Origin: Modicisalibacter tunisiensis
GTDB lineage: Bacteria; Pseudomonadota; Gammaproteobacteria; Pseudomonadales; Halomonadaceae
Assembly (NCBI RefSeq): GCF_020148005.1
Contig: NZ_JAGXFD010000001.1
Coordinates: forward strand, 1,424,620 to 1,484,545
Direction: 5' to 3'
DNA length: 59,926 nucleotides
Shown piece after piece: positions 17,344 through 25,876 of this stretch. How positions within the stretch are numbered: position 1 is the stretch's first letter; every line of letters begins with the position of its first letter. The notes below the pieces were generated by a model. The model did not search any database, was not told the DNA's origin, and saw only the letters and a program-made list of their open reading frames with translations. Position numbers and translations under genes: made by a program.

Positions 17344-17505
17344 TCAAGCGCAAATGCGGGGCGGGTCGGTCAGGAAGGGGCGGCGTACGGCGCGGGGCGT
17401 CAGCATCCAGGCGGGCGTGCGATCCGCGAGACGCGCGATGGGCAGAGTGTCGGCACCGAAATGGCGGCGCGCACGGCCGGTACCGTGCGGGGGACGATCC
17501 GTCAT
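17344..17505 (-). CDS. Possible 53-aa leader ORF of the mrp operon
   Basis: An uninterrupted ATG-TGA frame of 53 codons on the minus strand begins MTDRPPHGTGRARRHFGADT and ends RRPFLTDPPRICA. It is preceded by GGAGGAAGACACC, the best ribosome-binding site in the region, at ideal spacing, and lies between the AT-rich dyad at 17555-17580 and mrpA (90 nt downstream). Arg/Pro-rich, no membrane segment. I recognise no family. It may be a leader peptide or a small independent protein; chance is possible because high-GC DNA opens frames easily. Confidence 0.4.
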   Translation of the reverse strand: MTDRPPHGTGRARRHFGADTLPIARLADRTPAWMLTPRAVRRPFLTDPPRICA

Positions 17506-17554
17506 GGTGTCTTCCTCCCTTCATGGCTCCCTGGCGCGTCGGGAATGGCTAGTC

Positions 17555-17580
17555 GACTGATTTTATTATGAAAATAAGTC
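17555..17580. promoter_or_regulatory. AT-rich dyad at the likely mrp promoter
   Basis: GACTGATTTT (17555-17564) and AAAATAAGTC (17571-17580) form arms matching at 9 of 10 positions around ATTATG. It is an AT-rich island in GC-rich DNA about 50 nt upstream of the leader ORF and 300 nt upstream of mrpA. On the minus strand it contains TAATAAAAT, a plausible -10. It could be an operator or promoter; the regulator is unknown. Confidence 0.4.
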
Positions 17581-17663
17581 GGAAAGACAGCGCCGAAATG
17601 AAGTCAGTGTTCGACTCTACCACGCCCCCTGCAGTGTATCCAGCCGCCGTGCCGGCCCAATAA

Positions 17664-17702
17664 TGTACAAAATATGTACCTTTAAGGGTAAAATGTTGTA
17701 CA
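17664..17702 (+). promoter_or_regulatory. Candidate LitR/CarH-type operator-promoter of the cryptochrome gene
   Basis: TGTACA (17664-17669), TGTACC (17675-17680) and TGTACA (17697-17702) are direct repeats at offsets 0, 11 and 33 bp, all on one 11-bp register. TAAAAT (17689-17694) makes a good -10; the first repeat would sit 19 bp upstream as a -35, a spacing typical of MerR-family promoters. CarH-type operators are known to contain 11-bp TNTACA-like direct repeats. The regulator gene itself is not in this window. Confidence 0.55.
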
Positions 17703-17768
17703 GCAATGGTTCCCGGAAAGCCGAGACGACGCGGGCGATGCGCGCCCGGCGGGTCGCAAGGAGGTGCA

Positions 17769-19178
17769 ATGAGTCGCGTGCTGGTGTGGTTGCGCAATGA
17801 TCTGCGCGTTGCCGACAACCCCTTGTGGTGCGTCGACACGCCTGCCGAGACGATGCTGTGCGTCTATGTGCTCGATCGTCGCTGGCTGACGCCGTGGCGG
17901 CCGGGCGATGCGCGGGCCCGGATCGGCCCGGCGCGACTGCGCTTTCTCTGGGAAAGCCTGATGGCGCTGCGCGGCGAGCTGCTGGTGCGGGGCAGCGATC
18001 TGCTGGTGTGCGTCGGCGACCCGGTCGACGAACTGCAGGGCGTGCTGCGGCGTGCTCCCGCGGACGTGATTCGCGTGCGCGAGGACCCCGGCTGGCAGGA
18101 GAGCGACGACGTGCAGCGCCTGGCCAGCCGTCTGCCGTCGGCGGTGAAGCTCGAGACCGTCTCCGGCGGCACGCTGTTCACCCGCGAGCAGCTGCCCTTC
18201 TCCCCGGGCGCGTTGCCCGACACCTTCAGCGCCTTCCGCCGCCGCGTGGCGGGGCTGGCGCCGCGACCCTCGCGGATGGCGCCGGTGACGCTGCCGCCGT
18301 GGCCCGACGAGGCGCCGCGCGGCCTGCCGCCGCTGGCCCGGGTGTCGCCGGAGGCCGCCGGGTGGCGGGTCGACCCCCTGGGTGGTCCCTGGCCCGAGGG
18401 CGGCGAACGGGCCGGGCGCGAGCGGTTGCAGCGGTTTCTCGCCGGGCCGCTCGATCATTACCGGGACACCCGCAATGCGCTGCTGGGCGACGACGTCTCG
18501 AGCCGGCTGTCGCCCTGGCTGGCCTGGGGCTGCCTGTCCGCGGGGCAGGTCATGGCGCAGCTGGCCGAGCGACCGGCCGACGATGACGCGGCCGTGACCG
18601 CGTCCCGCGAGGCCTTCGTCGACGAGCTCCTGTGGCGTGAGTACTTCCACTGGGCCGCCCGTCAGGACGGGGCGGCGCTGTTCGGCGAGCACCGCCTGCC
18701 GGTGGCGCACGAGCCGGCCCTGGAGGCCTGGTGCGCGGGAGCCACGGGGGTGCCCTTCATCGATGCCGCCATGCGCGAGCTGGTGGGTACCGGCTGGCTG
18801 TCCAACCGCGCGCGGCAGAACGTGGCGAGCTTCCTGGTCAAGGACCTGCAGGTCGACTGGCGGCTGGGTGCCGCCTGGTTCGAGCGCTGGCTGGTCGACT
18901 ACGATGCCGCCAGCAACTGGGAGAACTGGCGTTACGTGGCCGGGGGCGGCCGTGACCCTCGCCGGGATCGCTACTTCAACGTGATGCGTCAGGCGCTGCG
19001 CTACGACGCCGACGGGGACTATGTCGCCCACTGGCTGCCCGATCTGGCGTCGCTGCCGCCGGGACCGGCCCGACACGCCCCCTGGCGTCATCGGCCGGCG
19101 CGCTTCGGCAGGCCCTGGGTGGAGCCGGAAGCATGGCGGACGGTCATGACGTCATCGGCGGTTGTTACTGGTCAGTAA
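17769..19178 (+). CDS. Cryptochrome DASH / deoxyribodipyrimidine photolyase family protein
   Basis: 469 aa FAD flavoprotein. The N-terminal photolyase domain begins VLVWLRNDLRVADNPLW; the C-terminal FAD-binding domain has VDELLWREYFHWAARQDG, TGVPFIDAAMRELVGTGWLS, NRARQNVASFLVKDLQVDWR and AGGGRDPRRDRYFNVMRQ. The SNRARQNVASFLxxDL and DPRxxRxFN signatures point to the DASH group, which repairs pyrimidine dimers mainly in single-stranded DNA. Start at 17769 follows AAGGAGG; the frame opens at 17706 but lacks a site. Followed 60 nt later by DUF3429. Likely light-inducible, given the upstream repeats. Confidence 0.9.
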   Translation: MSRVLVWLRNDLRVADNPLWCVDTPAETMLCVYVLDRRWLTPWRPGDARARIGPARLRFLWESLMALRGELLVRGSDLLVCVGDPVDELQGVLRRAPADVIRVREDPGWQESDDVQRLASRLPSAVKLETVSGGTLFTREQLPFSPGALPDTFSAFRRRVAGLAPRPSRMAPVTLPPWPDEAPRGLPPLARVSPEAAGWRVDPLGGPWPEGGERAGRERLQRFLAGPLDHYRDTRNALLGDDVSSRLSPWLAWGCLSAGQVMAQLAERPADDDAAVTASREAFVDELLWREYFHWAARQDGAALFGEHRLPVAHEPALEAWCAGATGVPFIDAAMRELVGTGWLSNRARQNVASFLVKDLQVDWRLGAAWFERWLVDYDAASNWENWRYVAGGGRDPRRDRYFNVMRQALRYDADGDYVAHWLPDLASLPPGPARHAPWRHRPARFGRPWVEPEAWRTVMTSSAVVTGQ

Positions 19179-19179
19179 C
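19164..19179. promoter_or_regulatory. Perfect 7-bp dyad overlapping the cryptochrome stop codon
   Basis: GTTACTG (19164-19170) and CAGTAAC (19173-19179) are perfect inverted repeats around GT; the TAA stop lies inside the right arm. Size and symmetry resemble TetR-family operators. It is 60 nt before the DUF3429 start and could control that gene. No regulator can be assigned. Confidence 0.3.
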
Positions 19180-19238
19180 CGGCAAGCCGGCTAAGCTGTG
19201 GCGTTGCACGGATAATCAACGGTTGCAAGGATGCTGCC

Positions 19239-19703
19239 ATGTTCACTGAGGTATCGCCCTCCGTCCGCCTGCCCTTCGGGCTGGGGGCCGTGGGCCTGTT
19301 GCCCTTCGTCATTGCCACGGCCGGGGTCTACATCGCTCCGGTACTGTGGCAGGCCCTGGCCATCAAGGCCTTCCTGTTCTACAGCGCGCTGTGCCTGACC
19401 TTTCTGGGCGGCGTCCACTGGGGCGTTGCCATGAGCCGCGACCGCGAGTCGAATCCGGCGTTCGCCACGCGGCTGTGGGTGAGCCTGATGCCCGGCCTGG
19501 TCGGCTGGGCGGCGCTGATGATCGAGTACCGGCTGGCGACGCTGGTGCTGATGATCGGCTTCTGGCTGCTGCGCTTCTACGAGCGCACCGATGCCAGTCT
19601 CGTGCGGTTGCCGGGCTGGTATCAGGGGCTGCGCAGCCTGCTTTCGCCCGTGGTGGTGGCCTGCCACCTGGCGGTGGTGGTGCGCCTGAGCCTGCTCGGC
19701 TGA
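19239..19703 (+). CDS. DUF3429 inner-membrane protein
   Basis: 154 aa with four hydrophobic helices. The family segment LTFLGGVHWGVAMSRD lies near residue 60, followed by LWVSLMPGLVGWAALMI and LLRFYERTDA. Function unknown; DUF3429 genes are often found beside photolyase genes in proteobacteria (recalled), and here it follows the cryptochrome on the same strand, suggesting a shared photoprotection role. Start ATG at 19239 preceded by AAGGATGC. Confidence 0.85.
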   Translation: MFTEVSPSVRLPFGLGAVGLLPFVIATAGVYIAPVLWQALAIKAFLFYSALCLTFLGGVHWGVAMSRDRESNPAFATRLWVSLMPGLVGWAALMIEYRLATLVLMIGFWLLRFYERTDASLVRLPGWYQGLRSLLSPVVVACHLAVVVRLSLLG

Positions 19704-19814
19704 GTACCGCGCAGGATCGGCAGGCGTGCAGGGGGCGTCTGCCGTGTCGCCTCTCGGCCCCGGGGCAGGCTCACGAGGCGCGGCAGGGATCATGGCGCTC
19801 GGGTAGGGGCCAAC

Positions 19815-19848
19815 GAAAAAAAGCGGACCGGTCAATGACCGATCCGCT
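19815..19848 (-). terminator. Intrinsic terminator of the initiator tRNA
   Basis: On the minus strand AGCGGATCGGTC pairs with GACCGGTCCGCT around a 3-nt loop (12 bp, one wobble), followed by seven T residues. It lies 12 nt after the tRNA 3' end. Confidence 0.9.
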
Positions 19849-19859
19849 TCTTCGAAATT

Positions 19860-19936
<77 letters not shown>

Positions 19937-20106
19937 TCAAATTGTGGAGCCCAGTATACGCAGAAACTGAGTCACGTCAAGAGTCCGTCGGGAATTCGCA
20001 CAGCGAGCCGAATATTGACCATACTGGCGGGGCGAGGTCACAAAGATGACATCGTCGGTCGAGGAGACTGTTAGTGGTTGAACGTCATGACTCAGGGGGA
20101 GAACAC

Positions 20107-20853
20107 ATGACACAAGCAGCACCCGTCGCCTGGGTAACCGGTGGCACCGGCGGCATCGGTACCGCCATCTGTCGTGAACTGGCCAGGGAGGGTTATCAGG
20201 TCGTGGCCGGCTATCACAATCCCGACAAGGCCCGGAACTGGCTCGAGGAGCAGCGAGCGGCCGGTTTCGACAACATCGCGCTGTCGGGCGCCAACCTGAT
20301 CGACTACGAGGACTGCGAGGCGGGGGTCCGCGAGATCCGTGACACCTACGGGCCGGTCAGCGTGCTGGTCAACTGCGCGGGCATCACCCGCGACACCACG
20401 CTCAAGAAGATGAGCCCCGAGCAATGGCGCGAGGTGATCGACTGCAACCTCAACAGCGTCTTCAACACCTGCCGCTGCGTCATCGAGGACATGCTCGAGT
20501 CGGGCTACGGGCGGATCATCAACATTTCCTCGATCAACGGGCGCAAGGGCCAGTTCGGCCAGGCCAACTACTCGGCGGCCAAGGCCGGCATGCATGGCCT
20601 GACCATGGCGCTGGCCCAGGAAACGGCGGCCAAGGGCATCACCGTCAACACCGTGTCGCCCGGCTACATCGCCACCGACATGATCCAGAAGGTGCCGGAG
20701 AAGATCCGCGAGTCGATCCGCGAGTCGATTCCGGTCAAGCGCTTCGGCGAGCCCGACGAAATCGCACGGGCGGTGTGCTTCCTGGCCGACAAGGGGTCCG
20801 GCTTCATCACCGGGGCGAACCTGGACATCAATGGCGGGCAGTTCATGGGGTAA
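20107..20853 (+). CDS. phaB: Acetoacetyl-CoA reductase (PhaB-type SDR)
   Basis: 248 aa short-chain dehydrogenase. Cofactor motif VTGGTGGIGTAICREL, NCAG motif VNCAGITRDTTLKKM, catalytic Ser and the YxxxK motif in GQFGQANYSAAKAGMHGLTM, and TVSPGYIATDMI. The KGQFGQANYSAAKAGMHG block is characteristic of PhaB, the NADPH-dependent reductase making (R)-3-hydroxybutyryl-CoA for polyhydroxybutyrate; FabG is the alternative. Start at 20107 follows GGGGGAGAACAC. Standing alone here: no phaA or phaC nearby. PHB is a common carbon store in halomonads. Confidence 0.9.
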   Translation: MTQAAPVAWVTGGTGGIGTAICRELAREGYQVVAGYHNPDKARNWLEEQRAAGFDNIALSGANLIDYEDCEAGVREIRDTYGPVSVLVNCAGITRDTTLKKMSPEQWREVIDCNLNSVFNTCRCVIEDMLESGYGRIINISSINGRKGQFGQANYSAAKAGMHGLTMALAQETAAKGITVNTVSPGYIATDMIQKVPEKIRESIRESIPVKRFGEPDEIARAVCFLADKGSGFITGANLDINGGQFMG

Positions 20854-20888
20854 GCCCTGGCCGGCGCCCCGTCACTCATCACCCGCAC

Positions 20889-20918
20889 CCGCGAGCGAGG
20901 CCCCGGCCTCGCTCGCGG
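20889..20918. terminator. Perfect hairpin between convergent phaB and the DUF349 gene
   Basis: CCGCGAGCGAGGC (20889-20901) and GCCTCGCTCGCGG (20906-20918) form a perfect 13-bp stem with a CCCG loop. There is only CGTTTC after it, so it is a bidirectional terminator candidate without a real U tract. Confidence 0.6.
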
Positions 20919-20933
20919 CGTTTCGGGGCTCGC

Positions 20934-23708
20934 TCAGGGCGGCGGTAGCTCGGCCAGGGCCGCCAGGTGGTGATCCATGTCGGCGGCTTCGCGCCGCCAG
21001 GGATCGGGGGCGACCGGGCCGGTGGCGAGGATAGCGGCGAGTACCCCCTCCAGTTCCTCGGCGCGGGTCAGGTCGCGTCCCAGCCCGTCGTTGAGCCGCT
21101 GTACCTGGATGGCCAGCCGCAGGGGCTCGTCCTCGCGACTCACCGCGGCGCCGGCCAGCAGGGCGAGGTGCACGCGCAGGCGGGTCAGGTGCTCCGCGAC
21201 CTCGGCGGCCGGCGGCGGGTCCAGCCGGGCCGCGTTGCGCCGCTCGTGGGCCGACTGCAGCGGGGCGCCCAGCGCCGGAGGCGCCGGGACGTCCTCGGGC
21301 GGGCGGCCGTCGATCAGCCGGGCGTCGGCGGCCAGATGGGCCTCGAGCAGCGGCCGCAGTGCCTGCCAGCGAGCGATCGTCTCGCTGACCGCCAGGCGTG
21401 CCAGGCGGTCGCGGCGCGCGCGGACGATGCCCGACCACCGTCGGCGCATGCCGTCGCTGCGCCGCCCCTGGGGCAGCGGCTCGAGGCTTTCGGCCTCGGC
21501 GATGGCCGCCTCCAGCGTGGCCACGTCGTCGCTGGAGGCGGGCTGCCAGGCATCCAGGCGCTCGATCAGGGCCTGCATGGCCTCGAGGCGCTGGCGGCTG
21601 CGCTGGGCACGGTCGTCGCGCTCGTTCTCGCGCGCCGCGAAGATGGCGTCGCAGTAGCCGCGAAACGCCCGCCACAGGGTCTGCTCCTCGCCCTTGGGCG
21701 CCCGGCCGAGCTCACGCCAGCGCCGCTGCAGTGCCTTGGCCTGCTCGGCGCGGGAGGCCGCCCGGGTGTCGGTGTCCTCCTGCAGCAGGCGGGCCGCCTC
21801 GACCAGCTCGCGCTTGGCCGTGGCGATCTCCTGGGCGCGGTGATCGATCAGTTGCTGCAGGGCGTGACGGATGCGGCCGAAGCGCTGGCCGATCGTCCGG
21901 GCCTGGTCGCGGGGCACGGGGGCGAAGCGCTGCCACTGCTCGCGCGCACGGTCACGGATCTGGCGCAGGGCGTCCGGATCGGCATGCGGGTCGGGGTTGT
22001 CGAGCAGCGCCTCGAGCTGCTCGCAGAGGCCTTCGCGGGCGGCCAGGTTCTGTTGCCGCTCGGCCTCGCGCCGCTGCTTCCAGGGGCCCAGGCGCTCGTG
22101 GATGCGGTCCGAGGCGGCCCGAAAGCGCGTGGAGAGCGCGCGGTCGGCGGCGGCGTCGCCGAGGTTCTTCCAGTCCTTGACCAGCTGCCGGTGCTGGCGA
22201 TCCAGTTCGGCATCGCTGTGGGTGGTGTCCTCGGCCAGCGCCTCGATGGCGTCGCACAGCTGCTCGCGCTTGGGGCCGGCGACGAAGCCGCGCCAGTCGC
22301 GCAGTTCGGCAAGCTGGGCGCCGAGCCGCTTGAGAGTCGGCTGGTGGCGACGACGTTCCGCCTCGGGCAGCAGGGCGAGGCGCTGGCGCAGGCTCTGGTG
22401 CAGGCGGCTGGCGCGCTTGAAGGCGCCGCGGTCGAGCAGGTCGTCCAGGGCGTCGAGATCGCGGGCGAAGCGGGCGCTCTGCTGCGGCGACCCGGCCGGC
22501 TCCGCGGGCGGCGTGGCGAGTACCTGCCGGGCGCGGGCGAGCTGCGGCGTGGGCGGCAGGTCGCCGGGCCAGTCGATGCGGTCCAGGATGCCGGTCAGGG
22601 CGGTGGCGTCCTCGGCCTCCAGTGCCGCCGCCAGCTCGGCCCCCTGGCGGTCGAGCCGTTCCCAGGCCTGCAGCAGGCGATCGTACTCCTCCAGCGCGCG
22701 GGCATAGCGTTCGCTGAGTGCGGCCTCCGGCGCGTGACGGTCGGAGAGAGTCTGCCACTGGTGGGCCACCAGGTGCTTCTGGGCCTGCAGGCTGGCCATG
22801 TCCTGGTCGGTGAGGCATTCGCCCTGGGTGAAGCTGGCCAGGGTGTCCTCCAGCGACTCGATCAGCGAGCGCCGGGTCTCGTCGGCGTCGTCGCGCCGCT
22901 CCTCGGCGGCGGCCAGGGCATGATGCCGGGCCTCGTGGTCGGCGATCACCTTGCGGCAGCGCTGCGAGGCCTCCTGGTAGCGCTGCTCCTGGCTGGCGGT
23001 GGGCAGATCGCCGAGCGCTTCCCACTCGCGCTCGAGATGGCGATAGCGACCCGGGTAGAGGGGCTCCCAGGCATGCTGGGCGTGGGCCTCGAGGGCGGCA
23101 AGGATGCGTTCCCGGCGCTCGCGGGCCTCGCGGGCCTGGGCCTCGTCCTCGCGCAGCCGGTTGAGGCGGGCCCGGGCCAGCCGGGCCACCTGCTTGTCGC
23201 GCCGCGAGCGGCGGGCCAGGCGGGTCAGCCCGGTCTCGCTGGTGATCCGCTCGGCGGCGGCCTGGCGTACCGCGGCGATGCCGTTGTCGCAGGCCTGGCG
23301 CAGCAGGCGCTCCTCGTCGTCGAGGCGGGCCAGGGCGGCCAGGCGCAGTGCCTGATTGTCCCCTTCCCGGGCCAGGGTCTCGAGCAGGTCGGGGTCGTCG
23401 AGCGTCTCGACCAGCGTCAGGCGTTGCCCCAGTGGGGTACTGCCCTCGCGGCCGCTGAGCAGCTCGCGCAGGCGCTCCTGCAACTCGGGACTGTCGTGCG
23501 TGTCACGCAGCGCCAGCAGAGCGGCCGGCTCGTCGAGCGCCGCCAGCGCGGCGCGGCGCACGGCCGCGTCGGGGTCGCCGGCAAGTCGCTCGAGACGCCG
23601 CCGGTCGTCGTCGGTGTCGGGGTCGAGGCGCGCGATGGCCTGGCGACGCACGGCGGGGTCGTGGTGCTGCCAGCGGGGCGCGAAGAATCGTCGTAGGAAT
23701 CCGGGCAT
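20934..23708 (-). CDS. Large DUF349-repeat protein
   Basis: 924 aa, soluble, extremely charged (Arg, Glu, Asp, Gln, Ala) with almost continuous predicted helix. The first 150 residues read like HEAT/TOG-type repeats (RRQAIARLDPDTDDDRRRLE, AVRRAALAALDEPAALLAL). The rest holds several DUF349 units recognised by WR-type motifs (LQRRWRELGRAPKGEEQTLW; REQWQRFAPVPRDQ; WEALGDLPTASQEQRYQ). Start set at 23708 (MPGFLRRFFAPRW); the frame is open to 23783. Divergent from minC, a neighbourhood I recall in other gammaproteobacteria. Function unknown; a scaffold or nucleic-acid-associated role is speculation. Confidence 0.85.
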   Translation of the reverse strand: MPGFLRRFFAPRWQHHDPAVRRQAIARLDPDTDDDRRRLERLAGDPDAAVRRAALAALDEPAALLALRDTHDSPELQERLRELLSGREGSTPLGQRLTLVETLDDPDLLETLAREGDNQALRLAALARLDDEERLLRQACDNGIAAVRQAAAERITSETGLTRLARRSRRDKQVARLARARLNRLREDEAQAREARERRERILAALEAHAQHAWEPLYPGRYRHLEREWEALGDLPTASQEQRYQEASQRCRKVIADHEARHHALAAAEERRDDADETRRSLIESLEDTLASFTQGECLTDQDMASLQAQKHLVAHQWQTLSDRHAPEAALSERYARALEEYDRLLQAWERLDRQGAELAAALEAEDATALTGILDRIDWPGDLPPTPQLARARQVLATPPAEPAGSPQQSARFARDLDALDDLLDRGAFKRASRLHQSLRQRLALLPEAERRRHQPTLKRLGAQLAELRDWRGFVAGPKREQLCDAIEALAEDTTHSDAELDRQHRQLVKDWKNLGDAAADRALSTRFRAASDRIHERLGPWKQRREAERQQNLAAREGLCEQLEALLDNPDPHADPDALRQIRDRAREQWQRFAPVPRDQARTIGQRFGRIRHALQQLIDHRAQEIATAKRELVEAARLLQEDTDTRAASRAEQAKALQRRWRELGRAPKGEEQTLWRAFRGYCDAIFAARENERDDRAQRSRQRLEAMQALIERLDAWQPASSDDVATLEAAIAEAESLEPLPQGRRSDGMRRRWSGIVRARRDRLARLAVSETIARWQALRPLLEAHLAADARLIDGRPPEDVPAPPALGAPLQSAHERRNAARLDPPPAAEVAEHLTRLRVHLALLAGAAVSREDEPLRLAIQVQRLNDGLGRDLTRAEELEGVLAAILATGPVAPDPWRREAADMDHHLAALAELPPP

Positions 23709-23935
23709 AGGTCGCGATACATCCCTGAAAGAGGCGCGGAAGACGCCGGTCGACGCGGCGTGCGCGCAAGGCGTTCCAGCCATTTATCTAAGCATGGCTC
23801 GGCGTGGCCGAAAAGGTCGGGGGCGTCGGTACCCGGAGACACTGACAGGCCGTATCCACAGGGCGTATGATCGGTTGCAGCCCGGCAGCCCCTCGCTTAG
23901 CTTTAAATGTCACCATCCGACTGTGGAGACCGGCA

Positions 23936-24691
23936 ATGAGCCTCAACATGGACAGGGCCGGCAGTGCCTTCGCCTTCAAGGGGGGAATGCTGCCCATGAC
24001 GGTCATGGAGCTGACCAGTGCAGACCCCGAACAGATACGCGAGCAGCTGGTCGGCAAGCTCAATCAGGCGCCGGCCTTCTTTCAGCATACGCCGGTGATG
24101 CTGAGTGTCGAAAAGCTCGAGGAGCCGCACCTGGCGCTGGAGCGGATCTGTGCCGTGTGCCGCGCCCACAAGCTGCTGCCGGTGGCCGTGCGGGGCGGGG
24201 GTGACCCCGTCAAGCAGTCGGCCTGGGCCCTGGGGCTGGGCTGGTTTCCGCCCCAGGAGGTGCGCCCGCGTACCCTCGAGAGCGTGCTGCCCGGGGCCGG
24301 CGAGCCGCCCGCGGAGGATGGCGCGGCCCCGGAGGCCGAGGCGCCGATCGTGCAGGGCGGGGTCGGCAGCCGCATTCATCGCGGCACGGTGCGTTCGGGG
24401 CAGCAGGTCAGCGCCCCGGAGGGCGACCTGGTGGTGGTCGGTGCGGTCAATGCCGGGGCCGAGGTGCTGGCCGGCGGCAACGTGCATGTCTACGGCGCGT
24501 TGCGCGGGCGGGCGCTGGCCGGCATCCACGGCGACCGCGACGCCGGCATCTTCTGCCGGGAGCTGCGGGCGGAACTGCTGTCGCTGGCAGGAAACTACAA
24601 GCGTCTCGAGGATATCGACCCTCGGCTGCTGGGGCGGGCCGTGCAGGCGACCCTCGACAACGACCAATTGAGCATCACGCCGCTGGACTGA
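23936..24691 (+). CDS. minC: Septum site-determining protein MinC
   Basis: 251 aa FtsZ-assembly inhibitor. The N-terminal domain runs to about residue 110 (FAFKGGMLPMTVMELTS; AFFQHTPVMLSVEKL). An acidic/Pro-rich linker (PAEDGAAPEAEAP) leads to the C-terminal beta-helix (VRSGQQVSAPEGDLVVVGAV, VYGALRGRALAGIHGD, AGIFCRELRAELLSLAGNY) that binds MinD and FtsZ. Start at 23936 is 10 nt after GGAGAC; the in-frame ATG at 23867 lies in the promoter region. First gene of minCDE. Confidence 0.95.
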   Translation: MSLNMDRAGSAFAFKGGMLPMTVMELTSADPEQIREQLVGKLNQAPAFFQHTPVMLSVEKLEEPHLALERICAVCRAHKLLPVAVRGGGDPVKQSAWALGLGWFPPQEVRPRTLESVLPGAGEPPAEDGAAPEAEAPIVQGGVGSRIHRGTVRSGQQVSAPEGDLVVVGAVNAGAEVLAGGNVHVYGALRGRALAGIHGDRDAGIFCRELRAELLSLAGNYKRLEDIDPRLLGRAVQATLDNDQLSITPLD

Positions 24692-24742
24692 TGAGCAGGG
24701 CGTGAACGGACGATCTTCGATTTCAGCAACAGGAAGCTTACC

Positions 24743-25561
24743 TTGGCCAAGATCATTGTAGTGACCTCCGGCAAGGGCGGGGTCGGAAAGACGACCAGTG
24801 CAGCGGCAATCGCGACCGGACTGGCGCTGCGTGGAAAGAAGACCGTGGTGATCGACTTCGACGTGGGGCTGCGCAACCTCGATCTGATCATGGGCTGCGA
24901 GCGGCGCGTGGTCTACGACCTGATCAACGTGATCCAGGGCGAGGCGGGGCTCAACCAGGCGATGATCCGCGACAAGCGGGTCGAGAACCTGCACATCCTG
25001 CCGGCCTCCCAGACCCGGGACAAGGATGCGCTGACCGCCGAGGGCGTGGAGAAGGTGCTCGACACCCTGTCCTCGGACTTCGACTATGTGGTCTGCGATT
25101 CGCCGGCGGGCATCGAGCGCGGCGCCCAGCTGGCCATGTACTATGCCGACGAGGCGGTGGTGGTCACCAACCCGGAGGTCTCCTCGGTGCGCGACTCCGA
25201 CCGCATCCTCGGCCTGCTGGGTTCGAAGACCCGCCGTGCCGAGCAGAATCGCGAACCGGTCAAGGAGCACCTGCTGATCACCCGCTACGATCCGGAGCGG
25301 GTGACCGGTGGTGACATGCTCAACCTCGAGGATATCCAGGAGATCCTGGCCATCCACCTGATCGGGCTGATTCCCGAGTCGGAGGCGGTGCTGCGGGCCT
25401 CCAACCAGGGGATTCCGGTGACACATGACCAGAAGAGCGATGCGGGGCTGGCCTATGTCGATACCGTGGCACGGCTGCTGGGCGAAGAAGTCCCGCTGCG
25501 CTTCCACGAGTATCAGAAGAAGGGGCTGCTCTCGCGCATGTTCGGAGGAGGTCGTCGGTGA
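24743..25561 (+). CDS. minD: Septum site-determining ATPase MinD
   Basis: 272 aa ParA/MinD ATPase. Deviant Walker [21 protein letters not shown] at the N-terminus, Walker B-type [13 protein letters not shown], and a C-terminal amphipathic membrane-targeting helix (LLSRMFGGG). It recruits MinC to the membrane and oscillates with MinE. The start codon is TTG at 24743, 6 nt after AGGAAG; no ATG fits the conserved N-terminus. Stop overlaps the minE start by 4 nt. Confidence 0.97.
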   Translation: MAKIIVVTSGKGGVGKTTSAAAIATGLALRGKKTVVIDFDVGLRNLDLIMGCERRVVYDLINVIQGEAGLNQAMIRDKRVENLHILPASQTRDKDALTAEGVEKVLDTLSSDFDYVVCDSPAGIERGAQLAMYYADEAVVVTNPEVSSVRDSDRILGLLGSKTRRAEQNREPVKEHLLITRYDPERVTGGDMLNLEDIQEILAIHLIGLIPESEAVLRASNQGIPVTHDQKSDAGLAYVDTVARLLGEEVPLRFHEYQKKGLLSRMFGGGRR

Positions 25562-25806
25562 AGCTACTCGAGTTTCTCAAGCGTGAACGCAAGAAGTCGG
25601 CGTCGGTGGCCAAGGAGCGGCTGCAGATCATCGTGGCGCACCAGCGCAGCCAGCGTGATCAGCCGGATTATTTGCCGCTGCTCGAGAAGGAGCTGCTGGA
25701 AGTGATTCGCCGTTATGTCAACGTCGACCAGGAAGCCATCAACATCAGCCTGGACAGCGAGGACGACTGCTCGGTGCTCGAGCTCAACGTCACGCTGCCG
25801 CGCTGA
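25558..25806 (+). CDS. minE: Cell division topological specificity factor MinE
   Basis: 82 aa. GTG start overlapping the minD stop (GTGA). The N-terminal MinD-activating segment is [20 protein letters not shown] and the topological specificity domain follows ([20 protein letters not shown]). It stimulates MinD ATPase and confines MinC away from mid-cell. Confidence 0.97.
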   Translation: MKLLEFLKRERKKSASVAKERLQIIVAHQRSQRDQPDYLPLLEKELLEVIRRYVNVDQEAINISLDSEDDCSVLELNVTLPR

Positions 25807-25876
25807 GGTGCGGCTGAGTCGTCGCCGGGGCTGTGCTAGGCTGGGCGCTTTCCTCTGAGGCGTTGGGAGAGCGTGC

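Noticed and set aside
20967-23696. A 909-codon open frame antisense to the DUF349 gene
   Set aside because: High-GC mirror of a real gene: no family motif, no ribosome-binding site and composition typical of an antisense frame. The same applies to the long antisense frames at 14485-17244 (opposite mrpA), 27379-30300 (opposite the M16 protease), 39847-43062 and 52941-56735.
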